Assembly (NCBI GenBank): GCA_004352715.1
Contig: SCFE01000025.1
Coordinates: 862,165 to 926,164, forward strand
Source: Hofstenia miamia
Lineage: Eukaryota; Xenacoelomorpha; Acoela
Reading direction: 5' to 3'
Length of the DNA stretch: 64,000 bases
Below the pieces are notes generated by a model. It searched no databases. It was not told where the DNA came from and was given only the letters and a program-made list of their open reading frames with translations. The position numbers and the translations under genes were made by a program. Positions within the stretch are counted from its first letter, which is position 1. Each line of letters opens with the position of its first letter. Below, in pieces: positions 1-38,814 of the stretch.

Positions 1-19
1 ATATATATATATATATATA
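1..19. repeat. (TA)n microsatellite at window edge
   Basis: Pure alternating AT at the left edge of the window, the first of several TA tracts here. The 230 bases that follow are AT-rich and show no gene. Confidence 0.9.
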
Positions 20-249
20 ATAGAAGAAAAAGAAGAAAAATCTATATTCAGAAATTGTTTTAACAATAAATAGAAATACTGATAACACATTCTGAAAGCG
101 TCAAGAAAGTAATACCAAACTTAACAAAAAAAGAAAACAACGAATATTTACAAATAAAAAGTGGTTAACTTGGGCTATGACGATTGCTAGTTTCTAATAA
201 TAGAGTAATCAGGATTAAAAAATTTATAACCTCGCCATTTCAGTTTTTT

Positions 250-823
250 TATATTATAAGTGCAAAATTATTTTTTAATATCCATTTCAAAGTTTTTTAA
301 TCTACTTATTTGTTTAATATATTTTGATAATTCATTCCACATATTTATAGCCGTGTTTAGAAATGAATTTTTCATTATTCGCCTCTTATACATAATAGGT
401 TCAACTATGTGTGTTCTTTTATTTTGTTTATTGACTAATTTTCAGCAAGAAAGTCATTTTTGTAATATGGGAAAGTATTGTTAACTATTTTGAAGAACGT
501 CGTTAAGATATTTGTATGGATGTAACATTGCGAATGTAGAAATAATTTTGAAATTTTTCTATATTCATTATTCTTATTAAAGCTATGATTATTTACTGCT
601 ACTTTGATAGCCCAATTTAGTTGCACTTGGTATTTCTTGAGAAACTTTGGTTTATATCTGTGTAGAGTATATTGGCATAGTTAAAATGACTTAATATTAG
701 AACATATATTAATTGGATTTTTGCTTTAGTTGGAAGTTTTTGAGAAATTAAGTTAATTGCTTTAATCGATATAGCCATTTTTTTAATAACATGATTTAGT
801 TGCTCTTCAAAATTTAGATTTAC
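250..823 (-). pseudogene. LINE reverse transcriptase fragment, C-terminal part
   Basis: On the minus strand, reading down from 823, the translation has the layout found just after the RT palm of Jockey/CR1-like non-LTR elements: a LNFEEQLNHVIKKM stretch (as in the YLG-x-LD-x-LNW-x-xH region) and then LILSHFNYANILYTD. Only short open segments remain (the longest is 435-626) and the frame is broken. The catalytic core would lie in the adjacent gap. A related remnant lies at 62800-63060 and a longer relative at 49718-51440. The family assignment is by motif pattern only. Confidence 0.55.
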
Positions 824-1823
824 NNNNNNNNNNNNNNNNNNNNNNNNNNNNNNNNNNNNNNNNNNNNNNNNNNNNNNNNNNNNNNNNNNNNNNNNNNNNN
901 NNNNNNNNNNNNNNNNNNNNNNNNNNNNNNNNNNNNNNNNNNNNNNNNNNNNNNNNNNNNNNNNNNNNNNNNNNNNNNNNNNNNNNNNNNNNNNNNNNNN
1001 NNNNNNNNNNNNNNNNNNNNNNNNNNNNNNNNNNNNNNNNNNNNNNNNNNNNNNNNNNNNNNNNNNNNNNNNNNNNNNNNNNNNNNNNNNNNNNNNNNNN
1101 NNNNNNNNNNNNNNNNNNNNNNNNNNNNNNNNNNNNNNNNNNNNNNNNNNNNNNNNNNNNNNNNNNNNNNNNNNNNNNNNNNNNNNNNNNNNNNNNNNNN
1201 NNNNNNNNNNNNNNNNNNNNNNNNNNNNNNNNNNNNNNNNNNNNNNNNNNNNNNNNNNNNNNNNNNNNNNNNNNNNNNNNNNNNNNNNNNNNNNNNNNNN
1301 NNNNNNNNNNNNNNNNNNNNNNNNNNNNNNNNNNNNNNNNNNNNNNNNNNNNNNNNNNNNNNNNNNNNNNNNNNNNNNNNNNNNNNNNNNNNNNNNNNNN
1401 NNNNNNNNNNNNNNNNNNNNNNNNNNNNNNNNNNNNNNNNNNNNNNNNNNNNNNNNNNNNNNNNNNNNNNNNNNNNNNNNNNNNNNNNNNNNNNNNNNNN
1501 NNNNNNNNNNNNNNNNNNNNNNNNNNNNNNNNNNNNNNNNNNNNNNNNNNNNNNNNNNNNNNNNNNNNNNNNNNNNNNNNNNNNNNNNNNNNNNNNNNNN
1601 NNNNNNNNNNNNNNNNNNNNNNNNNNNNNNNNNNNNNNNNNNNNNNNNNNNNNNNNNNNNNNNNNNNNNNNNNNNNNNNNNNNNNNNNNNNNNNNNNNNN
1701 NNNNNNNNNNNNNNNNNNNNNNNNNNNNNNNNNNNNNNNNNNNNNNNNNNNNNNNNNNNNNNNNNNNNNNNNNNNNNNNNNNNNNNNNNNNNNNNNNNNN
1801 NNNNNNNNNNNNNNNNNNNNNNN
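824..1823. other. Assembly gap, exactly 1000 N
   Basis: Exactly 1000 N, the same length as two other gaps in this window, so the true size is probably unknown. It separates a LINE fragment from a TA microsatellite and the last visible dynein exon. Any open reading frame that runs through it is an artefact. Confidence 0.99.
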
Positions 1824-1850
1824 TATATATATATATATATATATATATAT
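1824..1850. repeat. (TA)n microsatellite
   Basis: An uninterrupted TA tract starting directly at the gap edge. It may have helped break the assembly. Confidence 0.9.
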
Positions 1851-1945
1851 CAATCTTAAATTAATTTCAAAACAAAGACAAAAGTAAATTTATGAGGTTA
1901 GAATATCACAATTACATTAAATACATTAGTTGAAGATAGGATTAC

Positions 1946-29797
<27,852 letters not shown>

Positions 29798-30605
29798 TTT
29801 ACTGCATATCGAATGAGGTGTTCGATGATGTCTCTTAATACAACAATTTGTTGCTACCAGAAACTAATTTTCAAAACAAAATTGTTTTAATAATGAAATA
29901 ATTTTAATTCATTAATCAATATAAAATTTTTAAAATACGTAATTATTTAATTTTTAAATATATTTTCTTACAACTATAATAGAAATTGAATTCATAATCT
30001 AAGCGTATAAATTTTTTAAGCATGTTATGTTTCCTTTGTAATTTTAGCGATTTAATAAGTTAATGCAATTAGATAATGAATTATAATACATTGACATAGC
30101 CGGGGTTAATCTCTATTTCGTGCTGTAGATATCAAATGATTGTCAGTTCTGGTAAATATTTGGCGGGTCATTTCGAGGTAATGGTAATGAATTTAACTAC
30201 AGGCTTAATACTTTATTTATGCACAATCATTGAAAATATGTACCTTCATTACATATCTAAGGTCTATATATATATTTGAAACATCTTTTTAATTTTATAA
30301 ACTGCAAAAAATCTACTTAATTTGAAACAATTATGTGTGTGTATAAGGTCTTGTACATTCATGCATATATCTTTCGTTGAAATTCAATTTTTAAGGACTA
30401 AACGCTAAAATTTATATTTTTATGGAAATATTCCTTGTATACTCCTTGTATTTAGCAGTCATTAAAAATGGTTTTGAGAAGGATCAGAAGTAATTATATT
30501 ATCTCATAGAGCCGTAAAATATTTATCTTTGACTATATTTGCGAATGTTTATTACATTTCCCAATTCTTGCAATACACTTAGAAATCACTCTAATATTCA
30601 ATATA
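29798..30605. other. Upstream region of DNAH2
   Basis: About 0.8 kb of AT-rich DNA between the DNAH2 start codon and a pogo element. It should hold the 5' UTR and promoter, but no TATA box or other site stands out from the base composition. Confidence 0.5.
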
Positions 30606-31135
30606 CTGGGTAAAATGAACTATTTTCGACATTTTTTAGTCTTAAATTCTATATGATACATTTGTTTGTAACAAATGGCAGTAGTTATACATTTGATATC
30701 TTAACTAACATGTGACAATCATTTGATTGCAACCAAGACCCTATTTTAGTTGTGGTAAAGTGAACTACCATACGTAATTGCACGTATCTTCATTTTACCT
30801 CTTAGTAGTGACTCTACATAGGGGTAAAGTGAACTATAAAAAGGGTTTTAAGTGAACTATAAAAAGTGTTTTTAAAAACAGTTACAGCTTGTATATGACG
30901 TATATACGAGTATGTAATGGAAATTATTAACCCAAAACATGGTAATTGAGTTAACTATATCTGCTGTTCTCCTGTTACAAAATTGTTATTACCTTTGATA
31001 CATGAAAAACTCTTTCACAAAACTATATAGAGAATTTAACAAAATACTATTTTTTATAAAAAAACAACTCTAACAAATGAATTTGGTCGATGAAAACAAA
31101 AGTTGAGAAGATATGAAAAGTGTCCAGTAAAAACG

Positions 31136-33174
31136 TCACGGATTGCAATTATCACAAAAGAAATCGTCCTCGTAATCAAATCCACTGGGGATACAGCACC
31201 AATTGCTGTCACAGTGATCACAAATAACCCACTTTCCTTGATTTCTTTTGGTATCGTTTCTCCAATCCTTCTGACAACTGTAGCAAAAGTATTCAGGCGA
31301 TGCTTCAGAGTTGTTTCTGACTTTTTTCTTTGCTTTGGGAGGATTATTTCCTTCTGCAGACAATCTCCTGATCGCTTCCTCTTCTGTAAGACATTCACCA
31401 CCATATTTTCTTTTCACTGGTTTCGTAGGTTTTTTAGAGGCTCGAACTTCCGAATGGTGATTCTTCAACTGATTGAGAACCAACTCTTTCAGTACATTTT
31501 CCGCCGGCGAATTGGATGATTGATAACGGTTGACTGAAGCGGAAGGCAGTTGTAAACCTGAAGTAGAAGGCATTTGGCTTCCCGGTGTGTAGGGCGGATC
31601 TGCTTCTTGAACAGTAATGTTCTCGACGGATTGAACAGAAGCGTCTGTGTTCTCTCGACTTTCCAACGATCGCTCAAATACTTCAGCTGGTTTCAGCGTT
31701 TCAGTCGCAACAGCACTAGGGTCGAAAGGGACTACGTTACATGTGCAGGCTTGAACGATGCTTTGTACAGTCGATTGAGAAGAGCTGGAAAAGCACTTTT
31801 GGTGACAGTTTTCAATCGAGATTCGGCGTAGTAGTCTTTTAAGATTTGACGCCATGTTGATTTGGCTTGCTTGAAAACGCCAACGTCAAGCGGCTGCAAA
31901 AGGTGAGAACAATGCGCCGGCAAGCACAGAATGACAATCGAATTGCCCAATGCCTCCTGGACTGTTTCCATTGAGATATGACTCATATGCCCATCAAAAA
32001 TGAGCAGAACTGGTTTGGGCGTATCTTTCAGCCACAACACCAAATGTCTGAAATAATCGGTGAAAATCCGAGTCTCCATCCATCCGTTATCACTGACAGA
32101 GTACACTGCACCTTTCGGTCCATTACTCATCCATTCTTGCCTTTATAGACGACGAATGGAGGATAGTTCGTTCCTCCAGCTGATACAGTTGATAACACTG
32201 TACTGTTCTTTTCCAGAGCTTGTTATCACCGATACGGGATTTTTCATTCCACGTTTGCAGATAATTTTGGAACCCGTTGAATTGGTATTCAGACCAGTTT
32301 CATCGCAATTCAACAGTTGCGCTGGCTTATGCAGCAAATCGTGCTTCACCAAGGTCTCGTGTAGGAGCTTAAACCAAGCATCCACAACTGCACGATTACA
32401 ACTTAGAGCTCGTGTCAATGTCAGAAGTTCTGCAGTCCGCTTGGATAATTCACTCTTCCATCGGTTCATGAATGAAACGTACCACTCTTCACCAGGTTTA
32501 CCATCTTTGAAGTGGTGACTCGCATCACATTTCTCAATAAACTGTTCAGCCAGTTGGATAAACTCAGATTTGTTCAATCCAAAGCCGAATTCAGAAAACG
32601 TCCTTGCGATAATCATGAGAGATTCTTCTTGTTCATGTGTCAGTCGAGTCAGTTGCGCTGGCTTATGCAGCAAATCATGCTTCACCAAGGTCTCGTGTAG
32701 GAGCTTAAACCAAGCATCCACAACTGCACGATTACAACTTAGAGCTCGTGTCAATGTCAGAAGTTCTGCAGTCCGCTTGGATAATTCACTCTTCCATCGG
32801 TTCATGAATGAAACGTACCACTCTTCACCAGGTTTACCATCTTTGAAGTGGTGACTCGCATCACATTTCTCAATAAACTGTTCAGCCAGTTGGATAAACT
32901 CAGATTTGTTCAATCCAAAGCCGAATTCAGAAAACGTCCTTGCGATAATCATGAGAGATTCTTCTTGTTCATGTGTCAGTCGAGTTGGCCTTCCACTACC
33001 AATTTTGTTACAGTTTATGTTGACAAGATGTCGCGCCAACGTCTCTCTTGGAGCTCCATAGCGTTCAGCTGCTTGATACGAGGATAGTGTTTTTGTTTTG
33101 ACGTCTTCTATAGCTGCCTTAAGATCTTCAGGGCTGTATTCTTTTATTCGCTTCTTGTTGTATTTACGAGGCAT
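31136..33174 (-). pseudogene. pogo-type DDE transposase with C-terminal PHD-like finger, two frame breaks
   Basis: The start MPRKYNKKR at 33174 opens a Psq/CENP-B-type helix-turn-helix (SSYQAAERYGAPRETLARH). The DDE domain follows: NCDETG near 32310, then a frame change of one base near 32180 (the motif VINCIS continues as AGGTNYPP in the next frame), LIFDGHMSH near 32010 and HLLQPLDVGVFK near 31900, with 35 residues between the last two aspartates (DD35D). A second frame change near 31735 leads to VVPFDPSAV and a serine-rich linker. The C-terminus (31136-31290) has CYSC, CDHC and CDNC pairs arranged like a PHD finger, although the usual histidine is replaced. A 336-bp internal duplication adds 112 codons. 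It cannot make a normal transposase. Confidence 0.9.
32315..32986. repeat. In-frame 336-bp tandem duplication within the pogo transposase
   Basis: Unit 1 is 32315-32650 and unit 2 is 32651-32986, nearly identical (the difference I see is silent, in a histidine codon). 336 bp is 112 codons, so the frame is kept, but a segment between the DNA-binding and catalytic regions is doubled. No N marks the join, so it may be real. Confidence 0.92.
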
Positions 33175-33807
33175 CGTTTACACACCTGAAATTTTAATAA
33201 GAATGTAACATCATTCAAAACAACAAAAGGTAGGTCTAATCAAGAAAACAAAGAAATCAATTAGAAATGAATGAAAAAATAACAGTAGAATGATGAATAC
33301 ACCATCAGACAGCATTTAGGAACAAAGATACATATTCAGATGATACATTAGTAACAGATATGTTTAATTTATTTTGTAGTTCATTTTACCCCTTAACTGT
33401 TTTAAATATGAATTATCTATGGGGTAAACTGAACTACCATTTAAATTGCTGAAAGTCAAATCACAAGACAAAAATGCATTACTTTTAGAAACAATTGCAA
33501 AATGATTAGGAAATGTAAATTAACAAAATAGCATATATAATGTTTTATATAGCAAAATTCAACACCCGAAAAATAGTACCTTAAAGTTGTTTTCCTCAAA
33601 ATTAAAACTTTATTTTATAGGTATTAAATAAATGAAAAAAAACAAAATATTAAATTTATATTTGAGGTTTATAATTTATATAATCATCAAATAGATATAT
33701 CAAACTGTTTATTGAATGTATAGAAGTAGTCAGATATATTATGCATATCTTTATAATTCTCATTTTAAAATTTTAGTTCACTTTACCCCTAGTTCATTTT
33801 ACCCCAG

Positions 33808-34632
33808 CTTGTTTCATGTTTATGCTAACAGCATTAATGTAAATCTATATAATTCGCAAAAGTACCTATTTTACAATTGCTCCCAACTAATACTTGCTGT
33901 GCAAATATTTAAGAATTACGAGAAATAGTTTTAGTTCTAATTTTTTCTTTTATTTATGTACGCTGCTTTGCTGAATTCTGCTTTTATTTAATAACTTAGC
34001 AGTTAAAGTAGTCAACAAAATCGTCTCCTACCTTCATAATTCTACGTTTATTTGAAGTGTTGAAAGCAGTTTCCCACTTGAGGAAATTTTCTTGTGAATA
34101 ATAGATACCGCTGTGCAGTATATTGCTCTTTATAATAATCGCGGGAAATGTATTTCCGTTTTTTGTTTTCATATTTTTTGGATAAATGATAAGTCAATAT
34201 TGGAAGCTTAAAATGTTTTTAAATTAAAATAATATCGACTTTTTAATTAATATTCTCAATTATATGTAATTGCACAGTGATCATTAGTGATTGTTTGTTT
34301 GGTTTGCCATTACCTTCACTTCTATTCAATCAAAGCCATCTCTGAATTGTTGCAATTTTGCATCGTTGTTCGGAAAATCACATAATTGCTCTCAAACAGT
34401 TTTGAAAATATAATGTAAGTTGCATTGAGAATATTCTCTAAAATGACATTGAGATCTTCAATAGTCAATCCCCAAAATTCACTATTTGATAGATAACCGC
34501 GTGTTATAATTATTCGATATTTTGTAATTCTACATTAAATACCAATGATAGTTTTTTTTAAGTTCTTATTATTTTTTATATTGCGATTTCTTTAGAATTT
34601 ATTTCGATTGCATTTAGAATGCTCATTCTTTA
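33808..34632. other. Upstream region of the first CCCH gene
   Basis: AT-rich, no gene. A pyrimidine-rich TTTCTTTAG acceptor-like sequence ends near 34594, so the 5' UTR may be spliced. Confidence 0.4.
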
Positions 34633-35604
34633 ATGGCCACAACTGAACAGGATCGTTATAAAACTAAACTTTGCAATGATTTCGAAAGGTGCGGCGTTTG
34701 TCCACGTCAGAATCAATGTCCATTTGCTCATGGACAAGCAGAATTGAAAACATCAAAGGAAACCAGTAAACTTCGTCCAGAATTAAATAAAACTCAACTG
34801 TGTAAACGGTTTTCTATGCAAGGGTTTTGCAGTACCGGCGAGTCTTGTGCATTTGCACATGGACGGCATGAACTTCGTCCAATTGGAATGACAAACGAAA
34901 CTTTTGATGCTAAGGTTAAAGCGAATCCATTGTATAAAACACAGTTGTGTTTAAGATTTCAAAATGGTGGCAAACAAGCTTGTTCTACCGAATGCGAGTT
35001 TGCACATGGCCCCAATGAACTTCGAACAATGGCTCCTGAGACAATAGAGGTTAAGCAAACACGTCAAATAAAAACTGAAATGTGTAAACACTTTCTTAAG
35101 CATGGTCATTGTGCTTTAGGGGATAGATGTAACTTCGCGCATGGCGATACTGAATTGAGATCCCAAGAATTGGATGATGCTCTGCGTTACAAAACTGTCA
35201 TTTGTAAGAACTTTAGCGCTAATGGTATTTGTGAACGAATGGATAAATGCAATTTTGCTCATGGTCCTGAAGAGCTTAGATCGTTAGAAGACAATAAGAA
35301 ATATATCGAAGCAAATCAACCTATCTATGGTATAAATCCAATCGTTAATAGAACTCCACAACCTCTAATGCCAGTCAACAACTTTCCTCCAAACCATGCA
35401 TTTTTTGATCCCAACTTAACATATGAGCAGTTTTTAATTTATGAAAGTGGCGATCCAAATATAAAGCCTCCTTTATCTTACCAGAGGTATATTACTCACA
35501 TTAACAACATGTCTTCTAAAAGAGCCTACAATAACGTTGAAAATGGCGATTACTCAAGTCCTCCATATGGGCCACCTGAATCAAAAAGGCCTTTATTGTA
35601 TTAG
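34633..35604 (+). CDS. Five-finger CCCH zinc finger protein, paralog 1 (323 aa)
   Basis: Probable RNA-binding protein: tandem CCCH fingers usually bind single-stranded RNA. Five fingers fill residues 12-217. Fingers 1, 2, 4 and 5 have CX8CX5CX3H spacing, each ending FAHG and followed by ELR or ELK. Finger 3 is odd, CX10CX3CX3H (CLRFQNGGKQACSTECEFAHG region). Lead-in motifs are YKT-x-LC. After a low-complexity linker the C-terminus has DPNLTYEQFLIYESGDPN and SYQRY, and ends in KRPLLY; this tail is shared with the downstream paralog. No intron is visible in the coding region. The next gene is 937 bp away on the same strand. I do not recognise a named ortholog; Unkempt and ZC3H3-like proteins also have several CCCH fingers but not, as far as I recall, this tail. 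Confidence 0.95.
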   Translation: MATTEQDRYKTKLCNDFERCGVCPRQNQCPFAHGQAELKTSKETSKLRPELNKTQLCKRFSMQGFCSTGESCAFAHGRHELRPIGMTNETFDAKVKANPLYKTQLCLRFQNGGKQACSTECEFAHGPNELRTMAPETIEVKQTRQIKTEMCKHFLKHGHCALGDRCNFAHGDTELRSQELDDALRYKTVICKNFSANGICERMDKCNFAHGPEELRSLEDNKKYIEANQPIYGINPIVNRTPQPLMPVNNFPPNHAFFDPNLTYEQFLIYESGDPNIKPPLSYQRYITHINNMSSKRAYNNVENGDYSSPPYGPPESKRPLLY

Positions 35605-36541
35605 TTTTTGAAGTGAATGTAAAATTTGTGTACAATGTTGATGTTTCTTATGCCATTTTAACGGAACATTAAGCTTTCAATTCATTGAAGTATTATTTGT
35701 TTAATATGAATTTATTTTATTATCTTAAAAGGTTTGTTTCATGAAACGTTAAATTGTTAAATGAGCATTTTTTAATGTTACTCAATTTCGTAAAAAAACT
35801 TTGATTGTTTTCAATTTATACAAAATGTAATGCAAATAGCTAATTTTATATTGTTAGAAACAATTTGGCAAATGTATGTGAATTTTTGGATATTCGATGC
35901 GCCATTAAATTTATTATGATCTAGATATTTTTTCTTGCGTATATAATTTTTATTTAATGTACATATAATTCCTGCTTCTAAGACTTCTGAATTGAGGTTA
36001 TAAAATTTTGGATTATCGTTTGTACGGCAGATATTGTAATTTAAGGCGAGATACGTTTAAAATATGTAAGTTTTTGCGTATTTTGATATAAGCAGTATTT
36101 AAATTATTCTAATTCTTAAGAGAATCGTATGTGAATATTCATTTTACTAGTTTTTATATTTACAAACCATTTCAGTTCACTAATAACTATTTTAAAATTA
36201 AATTTATATGAAGTACAATTTATATTTTAGTCTTCAATAAATTTGTGAAATAAATTCCTGTACAATTCTGTATACATCTTCAGAATGTTAAAGGCAATCT
36301 ACATAAAGTTCACCAATATATGTAAATTTACAATATATGAAATATTCAGAACATATGGAAGAATGAATAAACTAAATTTTTATATGTCATCCGTAGAAGT
36401 TCTGCTAATCGTGTTTGATTGATTTATTAACACACGTGTAAAAATCTGTTTTGTATTATTATAAATATTTGTATACTAATATTATTTAATACTATTATAT
36501 ATAATATTAATATATATTAACATTTAGATATTAATACCATA
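35605..36541. other. Region between the two CCCH genes
   Basis: Very AT-rich, no gene. An AATAAA at 36236-36241 on plus could be the poly-A signal of the upstream gene, which would give a 3' UTR of about 650 bases. The last 200 bp would be the promoter of the second gene. Confidence 0.5.
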
Positions 36542-37483
36542 ATGTCGGTAGTCGAGTCACAGAGATTCAAAACAAAATTATGCCATGATTTTCAGAAAAG
36601 TGGATCGTGTGCTCGTGGAAGTAATTGTCTATTTGCTCATGGAGAACAAGAATTGAAGCACACTGAAATCAATGAAAATTCTATTAAGCGCCCAGAACTC
36701 TTTAAAACTCAACTTTGTAAAAGGTTTACGATGCAAGGATTTTGTAGTACTGGAGATGATTGTGCTTTTGCACATGGTAGACACGAATTACGGCCAAAGG
36801 GTATGTCAAATGAAGAATTTCAAGGCAAGATTACAGCTAATCCTTTGTATAAAACCCAATTATGCAGTAGATACGAATCCGGTGGATACACTGCTTGTTC
36901 AAATGAATGTGAGTTTGCTCATGGCGACAATGAGCTGAGAACTTTACAACCCGACAAAATCAGTTTTAAACCATCTAAGCAATTAAAAACAGAAATGTGC
37001 AAACACTTTATGAAAGGGGGTCATTGTGCAATGAGTGATAGATGTACGTTTGCGCATGGACCGCATGAATTACGAACCCAATCACTTGATGAACGTCTTC
37101 GATATAAAACCGTTATGTGTAAAAATTTTGAGGCAAACGGTGATTGTGATCGAAAAGAAAACTGCTCTTTCGCTCATGGTCCAGAAGAATTACGTACATT
37201 TGAAGATAATTCCAAGTATTTTGTAGCGGCTAGTGGACCATCGGCTCCACCCAGTACTGTAGGAGCTTCCGCTATTCCTGCGTTTAATGATCCCTCATTA
37301 ACATATGAGGCCTTTTTGATTCATGAAAGTGGTGATCCAAATATGCAACCACCAGCATCCTACAAACGGTATCTTGCACATCTTAGTACGCTCTCTGCGA
37401 AACGATCATTTGCTTCCTTAGGTAATGGAACTTTATCATTACAACATGGTGGTCCTCCACTTCCTAAAAGGCCCCTGTATTAA
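36542..37483 (+). CDS. Five-finger CCCH zinc finger protein, paralog 2 (313 aa)
   Basis: Paralog of 34633-35604, clearly alignable over its whole length and so a tandem duplicate. Five CCCH fingers in the same order, including the same odd finger 3 (CX10CX3CX3H, around YTACSNECEFAHG). The conserved tail is DPSLTYEAFLIHESGDPN, then SYKRYLAHL and a terminal KRPLY. The linker between fingers and tail differs (rich in Ala, Ser and Pro), as expected for a region under weak constraint. Single-exon coding region. The start at 36542 is the first ATG and aligns with the start of paralog 1. Likely role: post-transcriptional control of mRNAs, inferred from the fingers only. Confidence 0.95.
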   Translation: MSVVESQRFKTKLCHDFQKSGSCARGSNCLFAHGEQELKHTEINENSIKRPELFKTQLCKRFTMQGFCSTGDDCAFAHGRHELRPKGMSNEEFQGKITANPLYKTQLCSRYESGGYTACSNECEFAHGDNELRTLQPDKISFKPSKQLKTEMCKHFMKGGHCAMSDRCTFAHGPHELRTQSLDERLRYKTVMCKNFEANGDCDRKENCSFAHGPEELRTFEDNSKYFVAASGPSAPPSTVGASAIPAFNDPSLTYEAFLIHESGDPNMQPPASYKRYLAHLSTLSAKRSFASLGNGTLSLQHGGPPLPKRPLY

Positions 37484-38814
37484 CTATTTTATTTTGTCTA
37501 TGAGCACGTTGGCGTAATGTTAGAATGCATTTGTCTTATATAATATTAGGATGCTTTATACTTTAGCATAATAATATTGTTGTGAAGTTTATGAATATTT
37601 TTGTATTTACTCATGGCAAATGTATGCACCTCATTTTAATAGTTGTATTTATAATAAACTTGTGCATCGCAATTTACACCTAGCGGCAATTTCTTTGCAC
37701 TTCATATTTCATTAATTACCTATTCGAATTGCCTTATAGACTGCATATGCTTTTCGCGTTTAAATATATTCGCGTGGTTACAGAATAATTTATTATTTAA
37801 TTGTATACTAATTTATATTTAAAATTCATTTAGTTATTAGTATGATTCATTGTTAAAAAATTGTGTTGGACCTTTGTTTGGCATTGTCTAGATTGTAGTT
37901 TTGTATTGATGTTAGTTAACAACCAAGTCTAGATTTCCCGTAAACATGTTGCCACACTGACTATAATCTAAAGTAGTTTTCAAATTTTGGCTGTTCTAAA
38001 TTATATGCATAAATTTTTAACATTGTATTGAAACACAGCCAATTATCTTAGAATGTACATTGACATCACAAAAAATGTTACTAAAATTTGGTTTTTTGAA
38101 ATATCTGTCATCTAGCATTATTTAATTAAACTTCTATGTCATAGCTATTTATATAGATCTTTGTTTAACCATTTCAACTTTTATTTCAGAATCGAAAAAT
38201 GTTTCACACATTTAAATTGTTTGAAATTCATAAATTGTATTTCATAAAATCTAGTAATTTCATTGCGCCAATAATCTTTAAAATGCATATGTAGATTTTC
38301 TGAGGTCCTCAAAGTAAGTGCTGCTGTTTTGTTTATTTTGGGTGCATCCAGAATTTTTCATTCCATAGAGACCATATAATCATATGTGAAGGTTCATAGT
38401 AAGTGGAAGTAAGGGAGCCTACAAGAATCACTACTGACACATTTGGAAGGAGATTGCTAACAGCTGTTATCAATATGGATAACATTGGTTTAGATATAGC
38501 CGTCTGATATAACCTTTCCATGCTTTTTTAATTTTTATGTTTTTTAGTTATCCGCAAAATGTTTGTTTGGCCTCCTTCAATGTTAATAAGTACTACTTTG
38601 AAAAATATGTAATAATTGAAATGTTTACAAAATGAATTAGCGCACACAAGTTCATTTGAATAAATTGAATTATTAAAAGTTTTGGCACATCCACTCTATA
38701 ACAGATGGGAATTATGTAATTTTCTGAAATATAATTTACATTTTCTGAAGTACAAGTTTAAATGTAGTTTTAATTCATTATTTTACTGAAGTTGAATTTA
38801 AGTGATGATTTCAG
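37484..38814. other. 3' region of the second CCCH gene and upstream region of MCMBP
   Basis: No gene. AATAAA at 37653-37658 is a good poly-A signal 170 bp after the CCCH stop. The rest is AT-rich without recognisable sites. Confidence 0.5.
37653..37658 (+). promoter_or_regulatory. Poly-A signal of CCCH paralog 2
   Basis: A canonical AATAAA about 170 bp after the stop codon, followed by AT-rich sequence. Position and strand fit; no transcript evidence. Confidence 0.5.

Larger units (their letters stand above)
30606..33807 (-). mobile_element. pogo/Tigger-type DNA transposon, 3.2 kb, damaged
   Basis: The left end CTGGGTAAAATGAACTA (30606-30622) matches the complement of the right end, CTGGGGTAAAATGAACTA (33790-33807), apart from one base. 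The same word family (GGGGTAAARTGAACTA) recurs near both ends: 30752-30770, 30821-30836, 30848-30861, 33376-33393 (reverse), 33421-33437 and 33774-33790 (reverse). Such sub-terminal arrays can be transposase binding sites. TA precedes the left end, but the right end is followed by CT, so a TA duplication is not intact. The transposase is on the minus strand. Confidence 0.85.

Noticed and set aside
807-1853. 348-codon open frame across the first gap (and similar ones across the gaps at 52.9 and 55.6 kb)
   Set aside because: Consists almost entirely of unknown bases.
30752-30866. Short repeated GGTAAAGTGAACTA words considered as a CRISPR-like array
   Set aside because: Irregular spacing, mixed orientation, eukaryotic context; they belong to the ends of the pogo element.
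32060-32854. Plus-strand open frames over the pogo transposase
   Set aside because: Complement of the transposase; duplicated only because the gene segment is duplicated.
34633-37483. CCCH proteins as Unkempt or tristetraprolin orthologs
   Set aside because: Tristetraprolin has two fingers; finger spacing and the C-terminal tail here do not match what I know of Unkempt.
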